Shown piece by piece: positions 26,916-33,903 of a stretch of 64,000 nucleotides of DNA. Source of the DNA: Pelagimonas sp050633425 (GTDB lineage: Bacteria; Pseudomonadota; Alphaproteobacteria; Rhodobacterales; Rhodobacteraceae); NCBI RefSeq assembly GCF_050633425.1, contig NZ_JBOEGM010000034.1:1-64000 (forward strand), given 5' to 3'. The position numbers and the translations under genes were made by a program. The notes below the pieces were generated by a model. The model saw only the letters and a list, made by a program, of their open reading frames with translations, was not told the origin of the DNA and did not search any database. Every line of letters begins with the position of its first letter. The stretch's first letter is position 1.

Positions 26916-27392
26916 AGTCGCAGCCTTCCTCGCTTTGCAAAAGCTAGTATAATGTGCACCTTACTTTTGTGGCGCGGTTTACGTAGTAGTACCTCTTTAG
27001 AGCCATGGTCAATCTAAACTGTCGCGGATTGTGCATGCTTTACTAGCCTATTATATGTTATTATACAAATTTATACATCATGCGTCTATGCGTGCATGTT
27101 AAGCTATTGAATTTACGTGATATAAATTTGTGCAAGATAGCGTATTATAGAACGCTCTGTATTTCGTCTAAGTTGTACCCCTCATAAGGTTAACTTGTCA
27201 GTGTAAAAAAGAGGCAAGCGCTCAAAAGGGGTAAAGCTAATATAAATGCATCACGCATCTCATGTGACTGCCAGTACTTGGTGGCTACATTTTTTGCGCA
27301 AAATTTTCTTGACGTGCACTAGTGGGCTGTGAGAGCCTGAACCCGCAAGCGGGAAATTTTCCGTTTCGGTATGGTCGCGTGAGGAGAGTATA
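26916..27392. other. AT-rich spacer upstream of the his operon
   Basis: Nearly 480 nt with markedly lower GC than its surroundings, especially 26990-27260, with TATA-rich segments (TTATATG, TTATACAAATTTATACAT). No frame of useful size is present. A CCCGC-AA-GCGGG hairpin followed by AAATTTT lies at 27342-27360. It must hold the promoter for the next gene, and possibly that of the unknown minus-strand gene. Confidence 0.6.
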
Positions 27393-27563
27393 ATGCAAAC
27401 ACTATTTTTGATAGCCACAGGTCTTGTCTGCCTGAGCCTTCTAGCCAAAAACCAAATCTGGAACACGGGTCAGACCTTGGCGCTGGACATCGTGTTGGCC
27501 AGCATCATTTTTGCCTGCGTTGGCGCATTGATTCAGCACTGGAAGCTGCGCCACAAGGATTGA
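27393..27563 (+). CDS. 56-aa two-helix membrane protein
   Basis: A short gene with ATG at 27393 preceded by GAGGAG six bases upstream, a strong ribosome-binding site. The 56-aa product has two hydrophobic helices, residues 3-18 (TLFLIATGLVCLSLLA) and 31-48 (LDIVLASIIFACVGALI), joined by a short polar turn and ending in a basic tail (HWKLRHKD). This is a typical small inner-membrane protein topology. I do not recognise it. It lies 81 nt upstream of hisS and could share its transcript; a TGCCCCA/TGGGGCA hairpin (27584-27603) lies between them. Confidence 0.7.
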   Translation: MQTLFLIATGLVCLSLLAKNQIWNTGQTLALDIVLASIIFACVGALIQHWKLRHKD

Positions 27564-27644
27564 GCCGTTTCCCCCTGTTTGCTTGCCCCAAAGGACTGGG
27601 GCAGGTAGAGGGGGGCACGACGGATTTTCAACCCGGAAGAGACC

Positions 27645-29120
27645 ATGGCAAAAGTTAAAAAAGCTCCCCGCCCCAAGGCACAAACGCCCAAGGGGTTTCG
27701 CGACTATTTCGGCACTGAGGTGACCGAACGCGCAGACATGCTCAAAATGATTGCCGAGGTCTACCATCACTACGGGTTTGACGCGCTGGAAAGCTCGGCC
27801 GTTGAGACGGTTGAGGCCTTGGGCAAATTCCTGCCCGATGTGGACCGCCCCAATGAAGGTGTGTTTGCCTGGCAAGACGAAGACGACGCGTGGATGGCGC
27901 TTCGCTATGATCTAACCGCGCCGCTGGCCCGTGTTTATGCGCAATACCGCAACGATCTGCCGATGCCTTATCGCCGCTATGCGATGGGGCCGGTTTGGCG
28001 TAACGAAAAGCCCGGACCGGGGCGCTATCGCCAGTTTTATCAATGTGATGCGGATACGGTGGGGGCGGCCAATGTGGCGGCAGATGCCGAGATCTGCGCG
28101 ATGCTGTCTGATACGTTGGAACGCGTCGGCATTCCGCGTGGCGATTATCTGGTGCGCGTTAACAACCGCAAGGTTCTTAACGGAGTGCTTGAGGCGATGG
28201 GCGTCACCGATGAGGCGCAAGCCGCTGATGTGCTGCGCACCATCGACAAGTTCGACAAAGTTGGCGAAGCCGGTGTGCGTGAGCTGTTGGGCAAGGGGCG
28301 TTTGGATGCGTCCGGGGCCTATATCGACGGTGTTGGCCTGTCGGCGGATCAAGCCGAGCCGGTTGTGGCGTTTTTGACATCCAAGGATGCGGATGTTGCC
28401 AAGACCTTTGCCAATTTGCGTGATGCGATTGGGGGATCGGCGATTGGGGCCGAAGGTGTGGGTGAGCTTGAAAAGATCGGTGATCTTTTGGCGGCACAGG
28501 GCTATGGCGCGGATCGGATTGAGATTGATCCAAGCGTCGTGCGTGGCCTTGGCTATTACACCGGGCCCGTGTTTGAAGCTGAGCTGACTTTTGAAATCCT
28601 TGACGAAAAGGGTCGCAAGCGTCAGTTCGGGTCGGTTGCCGGTGGGGGCCGCTATGACGATCTGGTCAAGCGGTTTACCGGCCAAGCGGTGCCTGCCACG
28701 GGCGTGTCGATTGGCGTGGATCGCCTTTTGGCGGCCTTGCGTGAAAAGGGCCGAATGGGCGGGACTGTTGCATCGGGACCGGTGGTTGTGACCGTGATGG
28801 ATAAGGATCGCATGGCCGATTATCAAACCATGGTGGCCGAACTGCGCAATGCCGGCATTCGCGCCGAGATGTATTTGGGTAACCCCAAAAACTTTGGCAA
28901 CCAGTTGAAATACGCCGACAAACGTCAGAGCCCGGTGGCGGTGATCGAAGGCGGGGATGAGCATGAAAACGGTGTGGTGCAGATCAAAGACCTGATCCTT
29001 GGCGCGAAAATTGCTGAGAATGCCACGCTTGAGGAATGGAAAGAACGCCCATCGCAATATGAAGTGCCGCGTGACCAATTGGTCGCCAAGGTGCGCGAGA
29101 TTTTGGACCTGAATTCATGA
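27645..29120 (+). CDS. hisS: Histidyl-tRNA synthetase
   Basis: Class II synthetase, 491 aa, charging tRNA-His in the cytoplasm. Class II motif 2 is seen in GPVWRNEKPGPGRYRQFYQCD (about 110-130), the histidine-specific GLGYYTGPVFE lies near 305, and motif 3 GVSIGVDRLLAAL near 355. The C-terminal anticodon-binding domain contains VVTVMDKDRMADYQTMVAELR. RYDLTAPLARV marks the active-site TXE/histidine A-type loop. It overlaps hisZ by ATGA (29117-29120), linking tRNA charging to histidine synthesis genes. Confidence 0.97.
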   Translation: MAKVKKAPRPKAQTPKGFRDYFGTEVTERADMLKMIAEVYHHYGFDALESSAVETVEALGKFLPDVDRPNEGVFAWQDEDDAWMALRYDLTAPLARVYAQYRNDLPMPYRRYAMGPVWRNEKPGPGRYRQFYQCDADTVGAANVAADAEICAMLSDTLERVGIPRGDYLVRVNNRKVLNGVLEAMGVTDEAQAADVLRTIDKFDKVGEAGVRELLGKGRLDASGAYIDGVGLSADQAEPVVAFLTSKDADVAKTFANLRDAIGGSAIGAEGVGELEKIGDLLAAQGYGADRIEIDPSVVRGLGYYTGPVFEAELTFEILDEKGRKRQFGSVAGGGRYDDLVKRFTGQAVPATGVSIGVDRLLAALREKGRMGGTVASGPVVVTVMDKDRMADYQTMVAELRNAGIRAEMYLGNPKNFGNQLKYADKRQSPVAVIEGGDEHENGVVQIKDLILGAKIAENATLEEWKERPSQYEVPRDQLVAKVREILDLNS

Positions 29121-30196
29121 GCCTAACCGCGATTAATGCCAAAGCTGCGGAGCTTCGGGGGGCGTTCGAAGCCGCTGGCGCTGCTCCGGTGGAATGCGAG
29201 ATATTGCTGCCTGCCGAGACGTTTCTGGACCTATATGGCGAGGATGTTCGGACCCGTGCCTATGTGTCGTCTGACCCGGTGCATGGCGAGGTGATGCTGC
29301 GCCCGGACTTTACGGTTCCGGTTGTGCAAAAGCATATGGACGAGGGGGCAGAACCAGCGCGCTACACCTATAGCGGCCCGGTGTTTCGTCGTCAGGAAGA
29401 GCACCCAGAGCGTGCGGCTGAATACCATCAGGTTGGCTATGAGGTCTTTGACCGGACCGATCCTGAGGCGGCGGATGCTGAGGTTTTTGCCCTGTTTTCC
29501 CAGACGCTTGCGCCCTATGGGCTGCGGGCTGTGACCGGGGATATCGGGATTTTGACCGCCGCGGTTGCAGGGTTGGAAACCTCGGAACGTCGGCGCGCGG
29601 CACTGTTGCGCCACATCTGGCGGCCACGGCGGTTTCGGGCGCTGTTAGATCGGTTTTCGGGGCGCGCACCCGTGCCGCCATCGCGCGCGGCCTTGTTGGC
29701 TGATGCCGATCCGATGGCGCATGCCGGGCCGATCAATGGGCTGCGATCTTACGGCGAAATCGCGGATCGTGTTGCGGCGCTGAAGGCGGATGCGGCCGAG
29801 GAGGCGCTGTCAAAATCTCAGGTTGAGCTGATCGAAAGCATCCTCAAAGTGTCGGAAACCTGCTCTTTTGCGATTGAGAGATTGCGCGATATTGCTGTTG
29901 ATTTGCCTGCGATTTCTGGCGCGGTCGAACGGTTTGCACGGCGCTGTGACGCGCTTAGCACCCGGAACGTGGATGTGGATCAGCTTGAGTTCGAAGCCAG
30001 CTATGGCCGTGGCTCGATGGAATATTATGATGGGTTTGTCTTTGGCTTTTTGGCCGACGGGGCAGGCATGCCAGCGATTGCATCGGGCGGGCGTTACGAT
30101 GCGCTGACCCGGCGATTGGGGCGCGGCTCTGAAATCCCTGCGGTGGGCGGCGTTGTGCGCCCCGGACTGCTGTTTGATCTGGAGGCCTCGTCATGA
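29117..30196 (+). CDS. hisZ: ATP phosphoribosyltransferase regulatory subunit
   Basis: HisZ, 359 aa, a catalytically inactive paralogue of HisRS that assembles with short-form HisG into the first enzyme of histidine synthesis and mediates its control by histidine. HisRS-like features remain: RPDFTVPVVQKHM in the motif-2 region and SGGRYDALTRRLG near the C-terminus, while the anticodon-binding domain is absent. It overlaps both hisS and hisG by ATGA, so all three are coupled. Confidence 0.93.
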   Translation: MSLTAINAKAAELRGAFEAAGAAPVECEILLPAETFLDLYGEDVRTRAYVSSDPVHGEVMLRPDFTVPVVQKHMDEGAEPARYTYSGPVFRRQEEHPERAAEYHQVGYEVFDRTDPEAADAEVFALFSQTLAPYGLRAVTGDIGILTAAVAGLETSERRRAALLRHIWRPRRFRALLDRFSGRAPVPPSRAALLADADPMAHAGPINGLRSYGEIADRVAALKADAAEEALSKSQVELIESILKVSETCSFAIERLRDIAVDLPAISGAVERFARRCDALSTRNVDVDQLEFEASYGRGSMEYYDGFVFGFLADGAGMPAIASGGRYDALTRRLGRGSEIPAVGGVVRPGLLFDLEASS

Positions 30197-30885
30197 GCAT
30201 CAAGCTGGGGGTGCCGTCTAAGGGGCGGCTTATGGACAAGACCTTTGACTGGTTTGGCAGTCGCGATGTGCGGCTTGCCCGCACCGGGTCGGACCGGGAA
30301 TATGCCGGGGCCGTCGAAGGCGTTGAGGGTGTTGAGCTGGTGCTGCTGTCGGCGGGCGAAATCCCGCGGGAGTTGGCAGCGGGGCGCATCCATTTGGGGG
30401 TGACGGGCACCGATCTGGTGCAGGAAAAGCTGGTGCAATGGGATCAAAAGGTTGAGCCGTTGGCGGAACTTGGCTTTGGATTTGCCGATTTGATCATTGC
30501 AGTGCCCAATTGTTGGGTCGATGTGAACACGCTGGATGATCTTGATGCGGCAGCGGCGGCTTTTCGAGAAAAACACGGATTTCGGATGCGGATCGCCACC
30601 AAATATCACCGCTTGGTGCGCCATTACCTGCACCGCGCAGGCGTTGCCGATTATCAGCTGGTAGACAGTCAGGGTGCGACCGAAGGCACGGTCAAAAACC
30701 TGACCGCCGAAGCGATTGCGGACATTACGTCAAGCGGGGAAACGCTACGGGCGAACCATCTGAAAATCCTCGACGAAGAGCCGGTCCTGCGCTCGCAAGC
30801 GACGCTGTTCCGAAGCCGGATCGCCAAACTAGAGGGCAAAGACCGCGCAGCGCTTGACGCACTGCGCGACCTTTTAGGGGTGTGA
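30193..30885 (+). CDS. hisG: ATP phosphoribosyltransferase, short form
   Basis: Catalytic HisG, 230 aa, transferring ribose-phosphate from PRPP to ATP. The short form lacks the C-terminal histidine-binding domain and requires HisZ, encoded directly upstream. Motifs: LGVPSKGRLMDKTFDWF at the N-terminus, HLGVTGTDLVQEKL (about 66-79), and the PRPP-binding loop in SQGATEGTVKNLTAEAIADI (about 160-180). It is the last gene of the hisS-hisZ-hisG unit. Confidence 0.96.
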   Translation: MSIKLGVPSKGRLMDKTFDWFGSRDVRLARTGSDREYAGAVEGVEGVELVLLSAGEIPRELAAGRIHLGVTGTDLVQEKLVQWDQKVEPLAELGFGFADLIIAVPNCWVDVNTLDDLDAAAAAFREKHGFRMRIATKYHRLVRHYLHRAGVADYQLVDSQGATEGTVKNLTAEAIADITSSGETLRANHLKILDEEPVLRSQATLFRSRIAKLEGKDRAALDALRDLLGV

Positions 30886-30888
30886 ACT

Positions 30889-30956
30889 CAAATTCCGTGA
30901 ACGGAATTTGCAAAAGTGTAGGGAGCGCCTGTTATTCGGCAGGCGCTTTCGCTTTG
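30889..30956 (+). terminator. Hairpins ending the hisG transcript
   Basis: Two inverted repeats follow hisG. The first is a perfect 9-bp stem CAAATTCCG-TGAA-CGGAATTTG (30889-30910) without a T-run. The second, AGCGCCTG/CAGGCGCT (30924-30947), is followed by TTCGCTTT and overlaps the last codons of the convergent GST gene, so one sequence serves coding and termination. Confidence 0.6.
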
Positions 30957-31789
30957 AGGGCATCGAAGTCTGCGGCGGAGTGGCGTTCTGGCAATTGCTC
31001 GTGCTCCTCACCCCAGAGCTTGTTGACCATGCGGCCGCGCTGAACCGCCGGGCGCGCAGCAATCGCGTTGGCCCACCGCACAACGTTTTTATATTCGTGC
31101 ACTTGCAGGAACTCTGCGGCGTCATACTGATTGCCGATCACGAGGTTGCCGTACCATGGGAAGATCGCGATGTCGGCGATGGTATAATCTTCGCCAGCGA
31201 TAAAGGTGTTTTCGGCCAACTGTTTGTCCAACACGTCAAGCTGGCGTTTCACTTCCATGGTGAAACGGTCAATCGGGTATTCCATTGGGAAGGGGGCGTA
31301 GGCATAGAAATGGCCAAAACCACCGCCCAAATATGGCGCGCTGCCCATTTGCCAGAACAGCCAGCTGAGCATTTCAGCGCGATTTTCCGCTTTGCCCAGA
31401 AAGGCGTCGAACTTCTCGGCCAAATGCATCAAAATCGCGGCGCTTTCGAAAATGCGCACGGGGGTGTCGCCGGAATGATCCATCAGGGCCGGGATCTTTG
31501 AGTTTGGGTTGGCGGCAACAAAGCCCGAGCCAAACTGATCACCATCGCCAATTTTGATCGGCCAAGCGTCATACTCAGCGTCGTGACCGGCTTCGAGAAG
31601 CTCTTCGAGCATCACAGTGACTTTGACGCCATTGGGGGTGGCCATTGAATAGAGCTGCAACGGGTGTTCGCCGACTGGCAGATCCTTTTCCGACGTCGCC
31701 CCAGAAATCGGACGGTTCAAAGACGCCCATTGGCCGCCATTTTCCTTGTCCCAAGTCCAGACCTTGGGGGGGGTATAGTTCTCAGTCAT
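30932..31789 (-). CDS. yghU: YghU-type glutathione S-transferase
   Basis: A 285-aa Nu-class GST-like protein. E. coli YghU and YfcG bind two glutathiones and act as disulfide reductases. Signature features are the N-terminal extension ahead of the thioredoxin domain (VWTWDKENGGQWASLNRPISG, residues 10-30), LYSMATPNGVKVTVMLEEL (47-65), FVAANPNSKIPAL and FESAAILMHLAEKF for glutathione binding, then the helical domain with FIAGEDYTIADIAIFPWYGN. Length matches E. coli YghU (288 aa). No linked thiol genes are seen. Confidence 0.92.
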   Translation of the reverse strand: MTENYTPPKVWTWDKENGGQWASLNRPISGATSEKDLPVGEHPLQLYSMATPNGVKVTVMLEELLEAGHDAEYDAWPIKIGDGDQFGSGFVAANPNSKIPALMDHSGDTPVRIFESAAILMHLAEKFDAFLGKAENRAEMLSWLFWQMGSAPYLGGGFGHFYAYAPFPMEYPIDRFTMEVKRQLDVLDKQLAENTFIAGEDYTIADIAIFPWYGNLVIGNQYDAAEFLQVHEYKNVVRWANAIAARPAVQRGRMVNKLWGEEHEQLPERHSAADFDALKAKAPAE

Positions 31790-31923
31790 TGCGCGCGTCC
31801 TTTGTGCTTTTGCATTTGGAGGCTAACGTAACGCTGCTGAGCAAGATTGCCAGAGCTCGTCTTTTTGCAATGGGCAATGCACAGGTCGTGTGCTTTTGTG
31901 CGCAGATGGGACATGATGCTGAT

Positions 31924-32406
31924 ATGCGGCCGGTGGCGGTTGTCTTGGGGGCGGCTGTTTGGCCGGGCGGCACACCATCGCCAAGTCTGCGGCGACGGGC
32001 GCGCCATGCAGCACAGCTTTGGCAAGGCGGACAGGTCCGGGCGATCATTGCATCGGGAGGGATTGGTCAACACCCACCCTCAGAAGCCGAGGCCATTGCT
32101 GAGGTTTGCAAAGCAGACGGGGTGCCAGAGGAGGTGCTGTTTCTTGAAGACATGTCGACAAGCACCGAAGAAAACATCCTGTTTTCTTCTCACATGCTGG
32201 GTGCAATTGGCGGCGGGCCGGTTGTTCTTGTGACAGATGGCTACCATGCGCCGCGCGCCTTATTGGTGGCGCGGCGGTTTGGGCTTGAGGCCAAGGCGGA
32301 CTGCCCCGACATACAGGGCGCGCCGCGTCGCCGCGCTTTAAAGGCCCGTCTCCGCGAGATACCGGCCTTTGTTTGGTATTGGCTGCGCGTGAACCGCAGG
32401 CTTTGA
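31924..32406 (+). CDS. YdcF/DUF218-family protein
   Basis: A 160-aa DUF218 (YdcF-like) domain. MRPVAVVLGAAVWPGGTPSP starts the fold, IIASGGIGQHPPSEAEAI carries the SGG-x6-SEA motif, FLEDMSTSTEENILFS has the E-x-x-S-x-x-T-x-x-N motif, and VVLVTDGYHAPRAL holds the conserved histidine-proline/arginine site. Family members are implicated in envelope or vancomycin-resistance-like functions and may bind S-adenosylmethionine; biochemistry is unclear. The start at 31924 is the family N-terminus; ATGs at 31870 and 31906 are alternatives. No signal peptide is present with this start. Confidence 0.8.
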   Translation: MRPVAVVLGAAVWPGGTPSPSLRRRARHAAQLWQGGQVRAIIASGGIGQHPPSEAEAIAEVCKADGVPEEVLFLEDMSTSTEENILFSSHMLGAIGGGPVVLVTDGYHAPRALLVARRFGLEAKADCPDIQGAPRRRALKARLREIPAFVWYWLRVNRRL

Positions 32407-32424
32407 ACTGGCTTTAAGTTGGCT

Positions 32425-32817
32425 TTAGCGGGTGACCGTCACGTTGACATAGTGGCCGCGATTGCCGGTTCCGTAGATACGGACGAAGACCGTCGCGCCT
32501 CCGCGCAGCAAATTGCGTGCTGCCGCCGGTTCGATCGACCCATTCATGATCATCCGTTCCATGATACCGCGATTTTCCATGCTGCCAAAGAACGGATCCC
32601 ATTCATCCCCCGGCTGGCTGATGCCAAAGCGGTGGTAATTGGCGCGATCCTGACGCAGGATTTGCCAAGGTTCACTTAGCCGCGCGCCTTTGGAATTATA
32701 CAGATCGTCCTGCCCAATATAGGCGACATAGCTGCCAATGATCTGATCGGCGCGTGCTATGGTTGCGGTCATCATAGTGGCCGCGGCCAGTGCTGCAGCG
32801 ATTAAAAAGCGTTTCAT
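32425..32817 (-). CDS. Small secreted protein
   Basis: A 130-aa protein with a clear signal peptide (MKRFLIAAALAAATMMTATIARA, cleavage before DQ). The mature part begins IIGSYVAYIGQDDLYNSKG, contains a tryptophan/arginine-rich central region, and ends in beta strands (TVFVRIYGTGNRGHYVNVTVTR). It is unrecognised; the size and layout suggest a periplasmic single-domain protein. The start follows GGAGACAGGG. An in-frame upstream ATG would bury the signal peptide and was rejected. Confidence 0.75.
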   Translation of the reverse strand: MKRFLIAAALAAATMMTATIARADQIIGSYVAYIGQDDLYNSKGARLSEPWQILRQDRANYHRFGISQPGDEWDPFFGSMENRGIMERMIMNGSIEPAAARNLLRGGATVFVRIYGTGNRGHYVNVTVTR

Positions 32818-32927
32818 CCCTGTCTCCAATCCCTTATGTCTGTGCGCCTTTCCTTGGGCACAAGTATAGAGCGCGGCCGCGATCACGTCTTTGACAGTGA
32901 ACAAGGCGAGGAAAAGTTACAGGACGG

Positions 32928-33319
32928 TTATTGGGTCTGATCGTCGATCCAACTGAAGTATTTATTGTAAATCAATATGTTGGAAATTCCGGGGAGGAAA
33001 CAAATCAAGAGGGCGATCCCCGATTGTAATCCTATGGGCATATGGGGGAGACCGACAAATTTTAGGAAAATAAGTGCGGCCCAAAGAGCGGAGAATAGCA
33101 GGATTTTTCGAAGGGCTAGTTTGCTTGGAAAGCGTTTCGGCTCCTGAGCTTTGGGCACCAGAACAGCAGCGCGATTGGGCCAACGGTGACGCAAGTGACC
33201 AAGGCCGGAAAGCGAAAATACTCCCAACTGTTGGGCGTTGCCAACACGACAAAACTGATCAGCACATGCACAACGCTGTAGCAATGAAAGGAGCGTTGGA
33301 AGAAACCCGTTGCTATCAA
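32928..33319 (-). pseudogene. Frameshifted small membrane protein gene
   Basis: Two overlapping frames together read as one membrane protein. The first frame (33319 down to about 33130) gives two hydrophobic helices, with VVHVLISFVVLATP and ALVTCVTVGPIALLFW. The second (about 33160 down to 32928) continues after a shared Pro-Lys with KILLFSALWAALIFLKFVGL and LQSGIALLICFLPGISNIL, ending SWIDDQTQ. A one-base slip near GTGCCCAAAGCTCAG (about 33135-33155) would join them into about 130 aa. The apparent start is a TTG overlapping the DUF1489 stop (TTGA). Either it is a true frameshift, a sequencing error, or two coupled small proteins. Family not recognised. Confidence 0.5.
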
Positions 33320-33747
33320 ATCACACCGATTTCGGCCAAGGCCCCGGCGAGTTCTGGGGGCAGGGTGTCTTCTTGTTTGGTCGAACCCGACAGATCGGGC
33401 GGGGCGTCGGCAGGGGAAAGATAGCGCCAGCCTTGGAAAGGGCGGCGTTGCGCGTTGGCGGTGCGGATAACGTCAGGGTCGAGGATAATGGCACAGCGTT
33501 TGATGCCATCTTCGCCAATGACTTCGTCAAGTCGTAGGATGCGTTGGCGGCATTGGATCACGCCTTTGATCACCCAATAGATTGATCCGCCTGCCAGAAT
33601 CTCGGACTCACGACGTGGCCACATGCGGGTGACATGGCGCGGCAAGCCCTCGGGGAGCTCCTTGCGGCGCATATCTTGCCAGGCCTGAAGGCCCTCAACG
33701 CTTTCGGTGCCGACGCTCAGTTTGATCAGATGTGTGATCTTATCCAC
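33316..33747 (-). CDS. DUF1489 family protein
   Basis: A 143-aa protein of the alphaproteobacterial DUF1489 family, function unknown. Conserved segments: ITHLIKLSVGTESVEGL at the N-terminus, HVTRMWPRRESEILAGGSIYWVIKG in the middle, IGEDGIKRCAIILDPDVI, and RPFQGWRYLSPADAPPDL toward the end. The start is a GTG at 33747 with GGGGAAG upstream. A perfect DnaA box overlaps this start codon on the other strand. Confidence 0.85.
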   Translation of the reverse strand: MDKITHLIKLSVGTESVEGLQAWQDMRRKELPEGLPRHVTRMWPRRESEILAGGSIYWVIKGVIQCRQRILRLDEVIGEDGIKRCAIILDPDVIRTANAQRRPFQGWRYLSPADAPPDLSGSTKQEDTLPPELAGALAEIGVI

Positions 33748-33748
33748 A
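33740..33748 (+). promoter_or_regulatory. DnaA box between DUF1489 and nrdJ
   Basis: TTATCCACA matches the DnaA consensus TTATNCACA exactly. It is 155 bp upstream of nrdJ and overlaps the start codon of the divergent DUF1489 gene. DnaA control of ribonucleotide reductase is known for nrdAB in E. coli; a single box can also occur by chance. Confidence 0.5.
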
Positions 33749-33903
33749 GATTCTTCCCCAGATTACGCTGTATATGGTATAACACTCATCTGCGCCTTCA
33801 AGCTGTAGCGTTAGGTTAGTTCAAAATATGTCTTTTCCCGCGCGGCCCGCTTGTCTATGAAAATCGCTCCACGCCACCGCCTGCCAAAAAGAGATTCGCC
33901 GCC

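Noticed and set aside
33748..33903. Cobalamin riboswitch upstream of nrdJ
   Set aside because: The spacer is about 156 nt and I could not find a B12-box-like or matching fold.
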